Shown here piece by piece: positions 43,384 to 52,220 of a stretch of DNA of 64,000 bases. Made by a program: the position numbers and the translations under genes. Each line of letters starts with the position of its first letter. Position 1 is the stretch's first letter. This stretch comes from Pseudoflavitalea rhizosphaerae. GTDB taxonomy: Bacteria > Bacteroidota > Bacteroidia > Chitinophagales > Chitinophagaceae. Location of the stretch: the NCBI RefSeq assembly GCF_003991355.1, contig NZ_RCSU01000004.1, positions 310,001-374,000 of the forward strand. The letters are read 5' to 3'. Below the pieces are notes generated by a model. It was given only the letters and a program-made list of their open reading frames with translations, did no database searches and had not been told where the DNA came from.

Positions 43384-43934
43384 ATGATGCAGTCTATATC
43401 AGGCCACTGGTTCCCGCTGATGCATTGATCTCCTATGAGTGGCGTAATAACCCCAAGATCTGGCGGTTCACCGGTACCAGGCCTACTACCTATATTACGC
43501 CGGAGATCGAAATGGAATGGATCATGAAAGTATTGCAGCGGCCGGATGAAAAAAGATTCGCCATTTGTTGCCATAACAACAACAGGTATATCGGAAATAT
43601 CTTCTTCACGGATATTGATAAGGGCGAAGCGCAGATGCATATATTCATCGGAGATATCAATTTCTGGGGAGGAGACCGTGCCTATCAGGCCATTTGTCAG
43701 ATCATCGAATTTGGATTCAATGAAATAGCCCTGGATACCATATACTCTTATGTGAATCCTTCCAACCTGGCTGCCATTCGCCTGGGATTGAATGCAGGGT
43801 TCGAGGAAACAGGCAGCTTTTATGATGTGGCTAAAGATATGATGCTTACCCGCATTGAATTTACCAGGGCCATGTATAACCGTCAGCAACACCTGAAGAA
43901 GGAAGTGAAGTCCGGCCGCGAAAGATCCACTTAG
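43380..43934 (+). CDS. GNAT-family N-acetyltransferase (RimJ/RimL-like)
   Basis: A 184-residue GNAT. IRPLVPADALISYEWRNNPKIW N-terminus, RYIGNIFFTDID beta-4, HIFIGDINFWGGDRAYQAICQIIEFGFNEI (the acetyl-CoA pyrophosphate loop region), YVNPSNLAAIRLGLNAGFEETG C-terminus. This form is used for N-acetylation of nucleotide aminosugars (as in PseH-like enzymes). It ends the four-gene aminosugar block. Confidence 0.88.
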   Translation: MNDAVYIRPLVPADALISYEWRNNPKIWRFTGTRPTTYITPEIEMEWIMKVLQRPDEKRFAICCHNNNRYIGNIFFTDIDKGEAQMHIFIGDINFWGGDRAYQAICQIIEFGFNEIALDTIYSYVNPSNLAAIRLGLNAGFEETGSFYDVAKDMMLTRIEFTRAMYNRQQHLKKEVKSGRERST

Positions 43935-43957
43935 GGTCCGGGCCTCAATCAACTTGT

Positions 43958-44788
43958 ATGAAACCACTACTATCCGTTTGCGTTATCACCTATAATCATG
44001 AAAAATTTATCAGGAAATGCCTCGAAGGTATTATGATGCAGCAAACAACTTTTCCCTTTGAAGTTGTGATCGGGGAAGATTGCTCCACTGATAAAACCAG
44101 GATGATTGTGCAGGAATATGCAGACCTTTTCCCTGAAGAAGTAAAACCCGTTTTCCACTCCTCCAATGTGGGCGGCGCCAGGAATGGATATGAATACTGC
44201 TATCCACGGTTGCAGGGAAAATATATCGCTATTTGTGAAGGGGATGATTACTGGACAGACCCTTACAAATTGCAAAAGCAGTTCGTATTCCTGGAGCAAC
44301 ACCCGGAACATTCATTCTGCTTTCACAAAGTGGCCAACGTGGATGAGAACGGGCAGGTCTTGCATATTGATAAAGCATCTGACGTAATAATCAACTATAA
44401 GGCAACTGATATCTTTCATATCAGCATTCCCACACTCTCTGTTGTGTTCAGAAAATGTTTTGACTTTGTTCCCGGTGATATTTACCGTGTGGCTAGTGGT
44501 GATACGTTTCTTTTCGGGCTATTGGCCCATTATGGAGAAGCCGCAGACCTGGGATTCGTTGGTGCACACTACAGGACCCATCCGGGTGGCATATTCTCTT
44601 CCCGAAAAATGATCTACAGGTATCTGCAGAGCATTCAAACCAGGAGGGTAATGCTGCAGGCCTCCTGCTTTGATGAAAATGATAAAAAAGAATTGAAAAA
44701 AGAGATCCGCAGGAGAAAGATAATGTACATCAAACAATTTATCAGAAAGGGAAAATTGCTCAATGTATTCAAAATACTTCTAAGCTGA
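43958..44788 (+). CDS. Glycosyltransferase family 2 (second of a paralogous pair)
   Basis: A 276-residue GT-A enzyme. LLSVCVITYNHEKFIRKCLEG, GEDCSTDKT and CEGDDYWTDPYKLQKQFVFL motifs line up with the enzyme at 37951-38796 throughout, including the basic C-terminal tail. The pair probably adds similar or identical sugars at two places in the repeat, or arose by internal duplication of the cluster. Confidence 0.9.
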   Translation: MKPLLSVCVITYNHEKFIRKCLEGIMMQQTTFPFEVVIGEDCSTDKTRMIVQEYADLFPEEVKPVFHSSNVGGARNGYEYCYPRLQGKYIAICEGDDYWTDPYKLQKQFVFLEQHPEHSFCFHKVANVDENGQVLHIDKASDVIINYKATDIFHISIPTLSVVFRKCFDFVPGDIYRVASGDTFLFGLLAHYGEAADLGFVGAHYRTHPGGIFSSRKMIYRYLQSIQTRRVMLQASCFDENDKKELKKEIRRRKIMYIKQFIRKGKLLNVFKILLS

Positions 44789-44803
44789 CATAAACTCACC
44801 GGC

Positions 44804-45652
44804 ATGATCTCTATTATAACACCAACGTATAACCGCGCTGCTCTTGTACCTGACACTATCCGCAGTATACAGGATCAAACCTGTACAGACTGGGAGCTGC
44901 TGTTGGTAGACGATGGGTCCACAGATGATACTGGAGGGGCAGTGGAGCCTTTCCTTCAAGACAGGCGGATCAAATATTTCAGGAAGGAGAATACCGGGCA
45001 GGCAGACAGTTTAAACTATGGGGCCCGCTTTGCAAAAGGCGATTATATAACATTTCTCGACAGTGATGATACTGCCTTTCCTGGTTGGCTTGAAACAGCA
45101 GCCAGTCATATGCAGGCCGATACGGGAATTGTTTGTGTGGGCGCTATCCGGCGTTTTCCGGATGGAAAACTGGTAAAGGAAGGCATGGAAAGGTACAGGT
45201 TCTTTGGCCGTGATATGATGCTGAAGTTCACCTCAGGATCTCTTTTTATCCGTTCCGATCTGTTCAGGGCCATCCAGGGCTACGATGCAAACCTGAGATC
45301 GAATATACAAACCGATCTCGGTTACCGTTTGCTGACCCTGCTGGAAATGATCGGCCTGAAAGCTGTTCCTGTTGAGCAGTATCTTTTACAGATCAATGTG
45401 CATGAAGGGGAGCGGATAAGGACCAACTGGAAGAAAAGAAGGGAAGGAGGCATTCAGTTCATTCAGAAGCACCTTAAGTTCATCCGGTTGCATGATCCTG
45501 CAGAAGCAGGCAATGTTTATGCCTCCATTGCTTATTCCTGTTACAAATTGAACAGGAGGCTGGAGTCTCTTCATTACCTGATGCTGGCCATCCGTTATCA
45601 TCCCCGGCGTTTGATCAATTATTTCCGTGTTCTAAAATATACCCTCCTGTAA
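44804..45652 (+). CDS. Glycosyltransferase family 2
   Basis: A 282-residue GT-A enzyme. MISIITPTYNRAALVPDTIRS, LLLVDDGSTDDTG, YITFLDSDDTAFPGWLE (DxD motif about residue 85). A different GT2 subgroup from the two GT2 enzymes encoded before it. The sugar specificity is unknown. No transmembrane helix. Confidence 0.9.
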   Translation: MISIITPTYNRAALVPDTIRSIQDQTCTDWELLLVDDGSTDDTGGAVEPFLQDRRIKYFRKENTGQADSLNYGARFAKGDYITFLDSDDTAFPGWLETAASHMQADTGIVCVGAIRRFPDGKLVKEGMERYRFFGRDMMLKFTSGSLFIRSDLFRAIQGYDANLRSNIQTDLGYRLLTLLEMIGLKAVPVEQYLLQINVHEGERIRTNWKKRREGGIQFIQKHLKFIRLHDPAEAGNVYASIAYSCYKLNRRLESLHYLMLAIRYHPRRLINYFRVLKYTLL

Positions 45653-45660
45653 ATTCTTTT

Positions 45661-46548
45661 ATGCAGTCTCATGTTTGTGCAATCATGGTCACCTATAACA
45701 GGTTGCAGGTGCTGCAACGCTCCCTGCAACATGTACTCCGGCAAACGGTCCAGCCTTCGCTCATTGTGATCATTGATAATAACAGTGACGATGGCACCGG
45801 CGATTACCTGGCTTCCTTGTCAGACAAAAAGAATATTCATTCCATCCGGCTCGAAGATAATGCCGGACCAGCCGGCGGCATTGCCGTTGGAATGGCTTAT
45901 GGCCTTGCCGGTAAAAGCTTCGATTATTTCTGGGTGCTTGACGATGACACTTTCTATGCGCCACAGGCATTGGAGGAATTATTGCACTACATCCAAAGCA
46001 ACCATTTCGATATGCTCGGATTGAAAGGGGCCAATATCCGTTTCGGCAAAAAAGTGCCGTTGCCCGGAATGGCTGTTGTTGAGCCGGCTGCTTATGCCAT
46101 GATCGATGGAGCCATTATAAAGACAAGCGTTGTTGAAAAAGTAGGTATTGTTGATGAAAGGTTCTTTATGATGTGTGAGGACCATGAATACAGCATACGC
46201 CTGCATTTTCATGGGTACAGGGTAGGTGTGCTGCACAATGGGACCGATGAGCGGCTGCTGCTTGGCGGACAGGCAGGTTTTACAAGGTCCTCCCTGTGGA
46301 GAGGTTACTATTCCGCGAGGAACCACCTGCTGATCATCCGCCAATACTTTTCCATCATGAACTTACTCGGATATTTTTATCTGCAAATAAAATTGCTGGC
46401 TGCTGCAGCTATCTATGCGCCCGACAGGATGAAAAGGACCAGGCTAAGGCTTACCGGTATCTGGCACGGATTGATGGGGAAAACAGGAAAAACCCTCGAT
46501 CCGCAAACACTTCGTTTTGAATCAAAACAACGGTCATCAATAAACTAA
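45661..46548 (+). CDS. Glycosyltransferase family 2 (GlfT2/rhamnosyltransferase-like)
   Basis: A 295-residue GT-A enzyme. CAIMVTYNRLQVLQRSLQ, IVIIDNNSDDGT, YFWVLDDDTFYAPQALEEL (DDD motif) and DERFFMMCEDHEYSIRLH resemble rhamnosyl- and galactofuranosyl-transferases. Its TAA stop (46546-46548) is in the same frame as the next gene, separated by only four codons from that gene's TTG. Confidence 0.88.
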   Translation: MQSHVCAIMVTYNRLQVLQRSLQHVLRQTVQPSLIVIIDNNSDDGTGDYLASLSDKKNIHSIRLEDNAGPAGGIAVGMAYGLAGKSFDYFWVLDDDTFYAPQALEELLHYIQSNHFDMLGLKGANIRFGKKVPLPGMAVVEPAAYAMIDGAIIKTSVVEKVGIVDERFFMMCEDHEYSIRLHFHGYRVGVLHNGTDERLLLGGQAGFTRSSLWRGYYSARNHLLIIRQYFSIMNLLGYFYLQIKLLAAAAIYAPDRMKRTRLRLTGIWHGLMGKTGKTLDPQTLRFESKQRSSIN

Positions 46549-46560
46549 AGTTCACCTGAA

Positions 46561-47766
46561 TTGAAACCTGCAACTGGCTTACCGGCTTACGAACAACAGA
46601 GGAATAAACAGCATCACTCATTTGTTCCCGACGGAAACGGTAAGCTGAAAATATTGTTCGTGATCGATACCCTTGAACAGGGAGGCGCAGAGCAAAGCCT
46701 GCTCGATAACCTGCGTTGCTTCACAAAAATAGAACCCGTTGTATGCCACCTGTATGCAGGGGAATTTCTGAAACCCCGTTTCCTGGAAGCAGGTATCAAA
46801 GTATATTCGGTTGGGATCACTGCCAGGTACGGTTTCATAAAAGCCTACAAAGCATTACAGGGTATAGTGGATAAAGAATGGCCAGACCTGATGGTGGCTT
46901 ACCTGACCAGGTCTGAACTGGTGGCGCGAATGGTGGCAAAATTTAACAGGATCCTGGTAGTTGGCACTTTTGTAAGTGATCTCTATGGCAGCCAGTTCAA
47001 TCAGTCGTTATCCCTGAAAGGAAAGCTGGGTGTGCGTTGTTTTGAGATGCTGAACAGGCTTACCAGGAAGTATTGTACAGCCTTTATCGCCAATTCAGAA
47101 GCAGTGAAGCAGGCCAATGCAAAAAGGCTGGATATACCAGCCCGAAAAATAGAAGTGATCAACAGGGGCAGGGATGGTAAGCTCTTCGCTTTCCAGCTTC
47201 ACCAGATTGATGAGCCGGATTCATTGCGCATAGTCAATACCGGTAGGTTGGTGCCTGTCAAGAACCAGCAAATGCTGCTCCGCGCATTCAAACTTTTTTC
47301 TGAACAACAACCCGGTGCTTCCCTCCATATTGCAGGAGAAGGACCTGAAAGGAAAGTGCTTACAGACCTGATCAAAGCAACCGGCATGGAAGGGAAGGTG
47401 CGATTGCTGGGAAGGAGGGATGATCTTCCCGTGCTGCTTCATCAATATGAATGTTTTGTATTCCCTTCTCTCAGTGAAGGTTTCAGCGGTGCTGTGATAG
47501 AAGCTATGATGACCGGCCTTCCTGTACTGGCCAGTGATATACCTGCCAACAAAGAGATCATTACGCATCTCAAAACAGGTTACTTGTTTGATCCTTACTC
47601 GGAACTCAGCCTGGTGCAAGCCCTGAACTGGGTGGCAGGCAACAGGTATGAAGCAGTACGGATGGCAGCAAGAGGCGCTGATTGGGCCAGGCAGCATTTT
47701 GAACTAAGGAGGATTGCAGAAAAAATGGAAAACTATTTATGTAAACTGATGTCCGGTAAAGCATGA
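46561..47766 (+). CDS. Glycosyltransferase family 4
   Basis: A 401-residue GT-B enzyme. N-terminal KILFVIDTLEQGGAEQSLLDNL, C-terminal VNTGRLVPVKNQQMLLRAF, GEGPERKVLTDLI and FPSLSEGFSGAVIEAMMTGLPVLASD (the EGF-type E-x7-E motif). No ATG lies before the first conserved strand; TTG at 46561 is the only sensible start and is in frame with the preceding gene's stop. It overlaps the next gene by 4 bp. Confidence 0.88.
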   Translation: MKPATGLPAYEQQRNKQHHSFVPDGNGKLKILFVIDTLEQGGAEQSLLDNLRCFTKIEPVVCHLYAGEFLKPRFLEAGIKVYSVGITARYGFIKAYKALQGIVDKEWPDLMVAYLTRSELVARMVAKFNRILVVGTFVSDLYGSQFNQSLSLKGKLGVRCFEMLNRLTRKYCTAFIANSEAVKQANAKRLDIPARKIEVINRGRDGKLFAFQLHQIDEPDSLRIVNTGRLVPVKNQQMLLRAFKLFSEQQPGASLHIAGEGPERKVLTDLIKATGMEGKVRLLGRRDDLPVLLHQYECFVFPSLSEGFSGAVIEAMMTGLPVLASDIPANKEIITHLKTGYLFDPYSELSLVQALNWVAGNRYEAVRMAARGADWARQHFELRRIAEKMENYLCKLMSGKA

Positions 47767-48872
47767 AAATCCTCCATTTACTTCAAAGGCCGCAGTTGAG
47801 AGGCGTTGAAACATTCACTTCTCAATTGTCGATACACCTGAAAGAGGAAGGTCATCAGCCGGTTATCGTATTTCTTTACAATGGAAAGGCTTCCATTCCT
47901 TTCGATGGTCCAGTTTACCATCTTCATGCCAGCAGGATATTGCGCTTCATGGATATAAGGGCCTGGATCAGGCTGGCCAGGATCATCAGGGAAGTAAAGC
48001 CGGATATTGTGCAGGCGAATGCAGGCGATACCCTGAAATTTGCCGTCCCTTCCAAACTTTTATTCAGATGGCATGCCCTGCTGGTGTTCAGGAACGCCAG
48101 TATGATCAGCTTATACATCCGGCAATTGCCTGCAAAGTTTTTGAACAGGATCTTTTTTGAATTTCCGCAACTGATCATTTCCGTTAGCCGGGCTTCAGCG
48201 GCGGATTTTACAAAAATGTTCCCCAGTCTCGGCAATAAAGTGATCACATTGCCGGTGGGTATTGAAGGGCAACCAATGCCTGTAGACAATCATCTTTCTA
48301 AACCCCATCAGGTAACACTTATTCATGTAGGCGGTTTCACCTTCGAGAAGAACCATCTCAGGCTGATCGGCATTTTTAAAAAACTGGTTTCCATCTATCC
48401 AGGAGCCTGTTTGCAACTGGTAGGCGACGGGCCACTCAGGCCAGGTATTGAAGAACTGGTGATTGAAATGGGACTGACTGAAAATGTATCGTTCCTTGGT
48501 GCGCGTGAGGATGCCCGTGAGTTGATCGGCCGCGCAGATCTGTTGGTGTTGCCAAGCATCATAGAAGGATTGCCGGCGGTTATCCTGGAAGCCTTTTATT
48601 GTAATACCCCGGTAGTAGCCTATGATGTGGGAGGGGTTGGTGAGGTCGTATTTGAAAATTTTACAGGCCGGCTGGTAGAAAAAAATGATGAAGGCGCATT
48701 TTTAAATGCCATCATTTGTGTGATCGAGGACCAGGAAGCAACCCGTCAAATGATTGAAAATGCCAGGCGGCTTGTAACCGCAGGCTATCTCAATTCAGTG
48801 GTATGCAGGTCATTCATTGAAGTATATAACCGTTTGATCACAGAAGGGAATAAAAAACAGAAACTGGTATGA
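47763..48872 (+). CDS. Glycosyltransferase family 4
   Basis: A 369-residue GT-B enzyme. MKILHLLQRPQLRGVETFTSQL, IHVGGFTFEKNHLRLIGIF, GDGPLRPGIEELV and LPSIIEGLPAVILEAFYCNTPVVAYD. It transfers one sugar with retention of configuration on the cytosolic face. Coupled by 4-bp overlaps to GT4 genes on both sides. Confidence 0.9.
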   Translation: MKILHLLQRPQLRGVETFTSQLSIHLKEEGHQPVIVFLYNGKASIPFDGPVYHLHASRILRFMDIRAWIRLARIIREVKPDIVQANAGDTLKFAVPSKLLFRWHALLVFRNASMISLYIRQLPAKFLNRIFFEFPQLIISVSRASAADFTKMFPSLGNKVITLPVGIEGQPMPVDNHLSKPHQVTLIHVGGFTFEKNHLRLIGIFKKLVSIYPGACLQLVGDGPLRPGIEELVIEMGLTENVSFLGAREDARELIGRADLLVLPSIIEGLPAVILEAFYCNTPVVAYDVGGVGEVVFENFTGRLVEKNDEGAFLNAIICVIEDQEATRQMIENARRLVTAGYLNSVVCRSFIEVYNRLITEGNKKQKLV

Positions 48873-50062
48873 ATAATGATATAGCTGTGGCTGAATGGAA
48901 ACAACCGGACCTGATTGCCACTGGTTACGAGGGCATCCGCAGGCTTACTGTATTGCACCTGATCAAATCACTCGGCAGGGGAGGCGCTGAAATGTTATTG
49001 CCGGAATCCCTGAAGCAACACAACCACCAGGAGTATGAATTTCATTATATCTATTTCCTCCCATGGAAAGACCAGGTAGTAGCTGAGATCCGCCAGGCAG
49101 GAGGTATGGTGACCTGTTTGCCTGCGCGAAACAATATACAGATCCTATGCAGGTTGTTTTCTTTGATCAGGTATATCAGGAAAAACCGTATACAACTTAT
49201 ACACTGTCATCTTCCCTGGGCGGGGATCCTTGGCCGTTTGGCAGGATTTTTTACAGGTACGCCGGTGGTATATACCGAACACAACAAATGGGAGCGTTAT
49301 CACCGGATCACATTTCTCATGAATAAGCTCACCTTTTTTATCCAACGGCAGGTGATTGCTGTGTCCGCTGAGGTGGCCAGTTCAATCCATAAATATTATC
49401 GCCATCCCCGTCCGGCAGTGCAGGTAGTACTCAATGGTGTGGATGCCGGAAAGTTTGTGCGCAACGGTATAACGGGCATCACTATCCGTGAACAGTACCA
49501 TATTCCTCCCTCCGCCACGGTGATCGGCATCGCCTGCGTATTCAGGCCACAAAAGCAATTACATCTCTGGCTCCGGATTGCCGCCTTGTTAAAAAACAGC
49601 AACCATGACTTATACTTCATCATAGTGGGAGACGGGGGATTGCGAAATGAACTGAAGGCCCTGGCTGCATCGTTACAGCTTAACAACAGGCTTTTTTTTG
49701 CAGGTCTTCAACAGGAGATTCGTCCCTACCTGCAGGCGATGGATATTTTTATGATGACTTCCGCTTTCGAGGGATTGCCTGTTGCCCTGCTGGAAGCCAT
49801 GAGCATGAACTGCCTGCCGGCCTGCACAGCTGCTGGTGGCATACCGGAAATAATCGTCAACGGGGCCAATGGCATTTTGGTCCCCCTTCAGCAACCCTTA
49901 CTGCTGGCTGATCGTATCAGCGAACTTCTGAAAGATCCCGTTAAAATGCAACAGATGAAAAAGGCGGCACGCGAAACGGTGGTGGAACATTTCAGTATGC
50001 AGCAAATGGTAAAAGAGCTCGAAACGATCTATTCAACTATCATTCGAAGAAAAATTGTGTAA
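48869..50062 (+). CDS. Glycosyltransferase family 4
   Basis: A 397-residue GT-B enzyme. VLHLIKSLGRGGAEMLLPE, IQLIHCHLPWAGILGRLAG, FRPQKQLHLWLRIAALL, VGDGGLRNELKALA and MTSAFEGLPVALLEAMSMNCLPA. The N-terminus has a 27-residue extension before the first strand. The next gene follows with no intergenic base. Confidence 0.9.
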   Translation: MNNDIAVAEWKQPDLIATGYEGIRRLTVLHLIKSLGRGGAEMLLPESLKQHNHQEYEFHYIYFLPWKDQVVAEIRQAGGMVTCLPARNNIQILCRLFSLIRYIRKNRIQLIHCHLPWAGILGRLAGFFTGTPVVYTEHNKWERYHRITFLMNKLTFFIQRQVIAVSAEVASSIHKYYRHPRPAVQVVLNGVDAGKFVRNGITGITIREQYHIPPSATVIGIACVFRPQKQLHLWLRIAALLKNSNHDLYFIIVGDGGLRNELKALAASLQLNNRLFFAGLQQEIRPYLQAMDIFMMTSAFEGLPVALLEAMSMNCLPACTAAGGIPEIIVNGANGILVPLQQPLLLADRISELLKDPVKMQQMKKAARETVVEHFSMQQMVKELETIYSTIIRRKIV

Positions 50063-51268
50063 ATGGGTTTCTTCATTTTATTACTGATATTGATCGGGAT
50101 CTCCCTGCTGATCATAGAAATCATTTCCCGCAGGTTGCAATGGGTCAATGCCGGATTGCTGAGAGCGCTCCTGGCTTATCATTGGTTATTTGCCGTGATC
50201 TATTACTGGTATGTTCAGTCGGCCGCCTCTGATTCCGTTGCTTATTACAACCGCACTTTGGAAACTTATTACTACTGGAAGGATGCTTATGGGACCGGTA
50301 CTCCTTTTATCGATTTCCTTTCCTATCCCTTCATTCATTTTTTGGGTTTTACCTATGAAATGATGATGTTGTTGTTTGCCTGGTTCGGTTACTGGGGATT
50401 TGTCTGCTTTTACATTATTTTCAAGGAACATACCCGCTTCAAACATACACTGAAAGGGATCAACATCATCTCGCTATTCATGTTCCTTCCCAATATGCAT
50501 TACTGGACCGCTTCACTGGGAAAGGGCAGTATCATTTTCTTTGGCCTGGGCCTTACCATGTATGGTCTGAGTAAGCTGAAGACCCGGAAGCTGGCCATGC
50601 TGATCGGTTTACTGATCGTGTACCATGTGAGGCCACATATCTTTTTTGTAATGGCCGTGGCTATTCTCACCGGACTCGTGACGGCCCGGGAAAAGATACC
50701 GCTCTTCCAGAAACTGGTGCTGCTGGCCGGGGTAACTGCTGCGATCCTCATCCTGTACGACAATGTGATGGCTTTCGCCAGCCTGGACAGTGAAGATCTG
50801 TTCGGCAGTTTCGATGAACTGGCCAGTCACCGGTCAGTGGAACTGGCCAAGGCAGGTTCAGGAATCGATGTCAGCGGCTATCCATTTCCGTTAAGGCTCT
50901 TTACTTTCTGGTACCGGCCTTTATTCTTTGATGCGCCCGGCCCCATGGGGATCATCGTTTCATTTGAGAACCTGCTGTATCTTTTTATGACGGCAAAATT
51001 ATTCAACATTCATTTCATAAACTTTTTCAGGGCTTCAATGGTAATGGTCAAATCAGGGATGGTGGCTTTCCTGGCCACCTCCCTTGCTTTATCCGGAACC
51101 TTATCCAACCTGGGTATCATTATCCGGCAAAAAAGCATGGTCATGTATTTTTTATTGCTGGTGATCCTCGCATTCCTCGATTACCTGAAAGCCAGGGAAT
51201 CGAAACAATTACCGGCAGTAGCCCCAAAAACAAATACACATGGCAGGCATATTTACGATCTCCCTTGA
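50063..51268 (+). CDS. Multi-pass membrane protein, candidate Wzy-like polymerase
   Basis: A 401-residue protein with about ten hydrophobic helices (first at residues 1-20, then pairs along the chain, last near 365-383). The HYWTASLGKGSIIFFGLGLTMYG (about 150-172) and YHVRPHIFFVMAVAIL segments recall EpsG/Wzy-type proteins, where periplasmic Arg and His residues act in polymerisation. No other polymerase is encoded in the cluster, so it is the best candidate for repeat-unit polymerisation in the inner membrane. It overlaps the deacetylase gene by 29 bp. Confidence 0.72.
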   Translation: MGFFILLLILIGISLLIIEIISRRLQWVNAGLLRALLAYHWLFAVIYYWYVQSAASDSVAYYNRTLETYYYWKDAYGTGTPFIDFLSYPFIHFLGFTYEMMMLLFAWFGYWGFVCFYIIFKEHTRFKHTLKGINIISLFMFLPNMHYWTASLGKGSIIFFGLGLTMYGLSKLKTRKLAMLIGLLIVYHVRPHIFFVMAVAILTGLVTAREKIPLFQKLVLLAGVTAAILILYDNVMAFASLDSEDLFGSFDELASHRSVELAKAGSGIDVSGYPFPLRLFTFWYRPLFFDAPGPMGIIVSFENLLYLFMTAKLFNIHFINFFRASMVMVKSGMVAFLATSLALSGTLSNLGIIIRQKSMVMYFLLLVILAFLDYLKARESKQLPAVAPKTNTHGRHIYDLP

Positions 51269-52220
51269 CTTTGAATTGCACTGGGGTGTATTCGACAAAA
51301 GAACAAGGGAGGAACGACGGGCTTGTTACCAAAACACCATTGCAGTGATACCGCGTATGCTGGAACTGTTTGCGCAATATGATGCGCATGTTACCTGGGC
51401 CACTGTGGGAAGTTTGATGGCGGCAGACAGAAAGGAATGGGAACGCCTTAAGCCAGCAATAGAACCGGCATATCTCGTAGACCGTTATTCCCCCTATCGA
51501 TGGGTGGCTGAGCATGATCTTACCAGGGAACACAACTGGGCACATTTTGCACCGGAGATGGTTGCCAGGATTGTTCAATACCCCGGTCAGGAATTGGGGA
51601 CGCATACCTTCAGCCATTTTTATTGCCTGGAAACACAAAGCGAACCTGCCGCATTTGGAGCAGATCTTGAAGCTGCCATCCGTGCTGCCTTGCCTTTTGG
51701 ATCGAGACCGGTTTCACTCGTGTTTCCAAGGAACCAGTTCAATCCTGTTCTTCTTAAAACCTGTTATGAATATGGCATCCAGACCGTGCGCTCCAACCCT
51801 TCCGATTGGTACTGGACACCGGTTACCAATAATGGCTCCAGCCTCATCAGGAAATTTGCCAGAGCTGCTGATGCATATGTTCAGATAGGCCGCAGCCGCA
51901 GTTCCTATCCACTCAGTAGTATAAAGATCATTCCCGGAGAACCTCTGCAACTGCCGGCAAGCCGCTTCCTGCGGCCATGGCGCGATAAATACCATTTTGC
52001 CAATCGCTGGCGCGTGAACAGGTCCATACAGGAAATGAAGCAGGCGGCCCTGCACAATGAATGTTATCATCTGTGGTGGCATCCGGAAAATTTTGGAGAA
52101 TACACGGAAGAGAATATGAAAGGACTGGAAAGATTATTACAACATTACCAGCGGTATGCCGGGCAATACGGCATGATCAGCTGGAACATGGGAGAGTATG
52201 CGCAATATCTCCGCTTTTGA
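51240..52220 (+). CDS. Polysaccharide deacetylase (NodB-like)
   Basis: A 326-residue protein. ISLDFELHWG at the N-terminus (the metal/base Asp), GTHTFSHFYCLE (metal His pair H-x3-H, about residues 122-126) and SLVFPRNQFNPVLLKTCYEYG (motif 3 variant) identify a CE4-type deacetylase. No signal peptide, so it probably acts on a lipid-linked or nucleotide-linked sugar inside the cell. It starts inside the polymerase gene (29-bp overlap) and overlaps the next gene by 23 bp. Confidence 0.88.
   Translation: MAGIFTISLDFELHWGVFDKRTREERRACYQNTIAVIPRMLELFAQYDAHVTWATVGSLMAADRKEWERLKPAIEPAYLVDRYSPYRWVAEHDLTREHNWAHFAPEMVARIVQYPGQELGTHTFSHFYCLETQSEPAAFGADLEAAIRAALPFGSRPVSLVFPRNQFNPVLLKTCYEYGIQTVRSNPSDWYWTPVTNNGSSLIRKFARAADAYVQIGRSRSSYPLSSIKIIPGEPLQLPASRFLRPWRDKYHFANRWRVNRSIQEMKQAALHNECYHLWWHPENFGEYTEENMKGLERLLQHYQRYAGQYGMISWNMGEYAQYLRF

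Noticed and set aside
43323-43967. 214-codon minus-strand frame
   Set aside because: Antisense to the GNAT gene, which has clear acetyl-CoA binding motifs and overlaps its neighbours by 4 bp.
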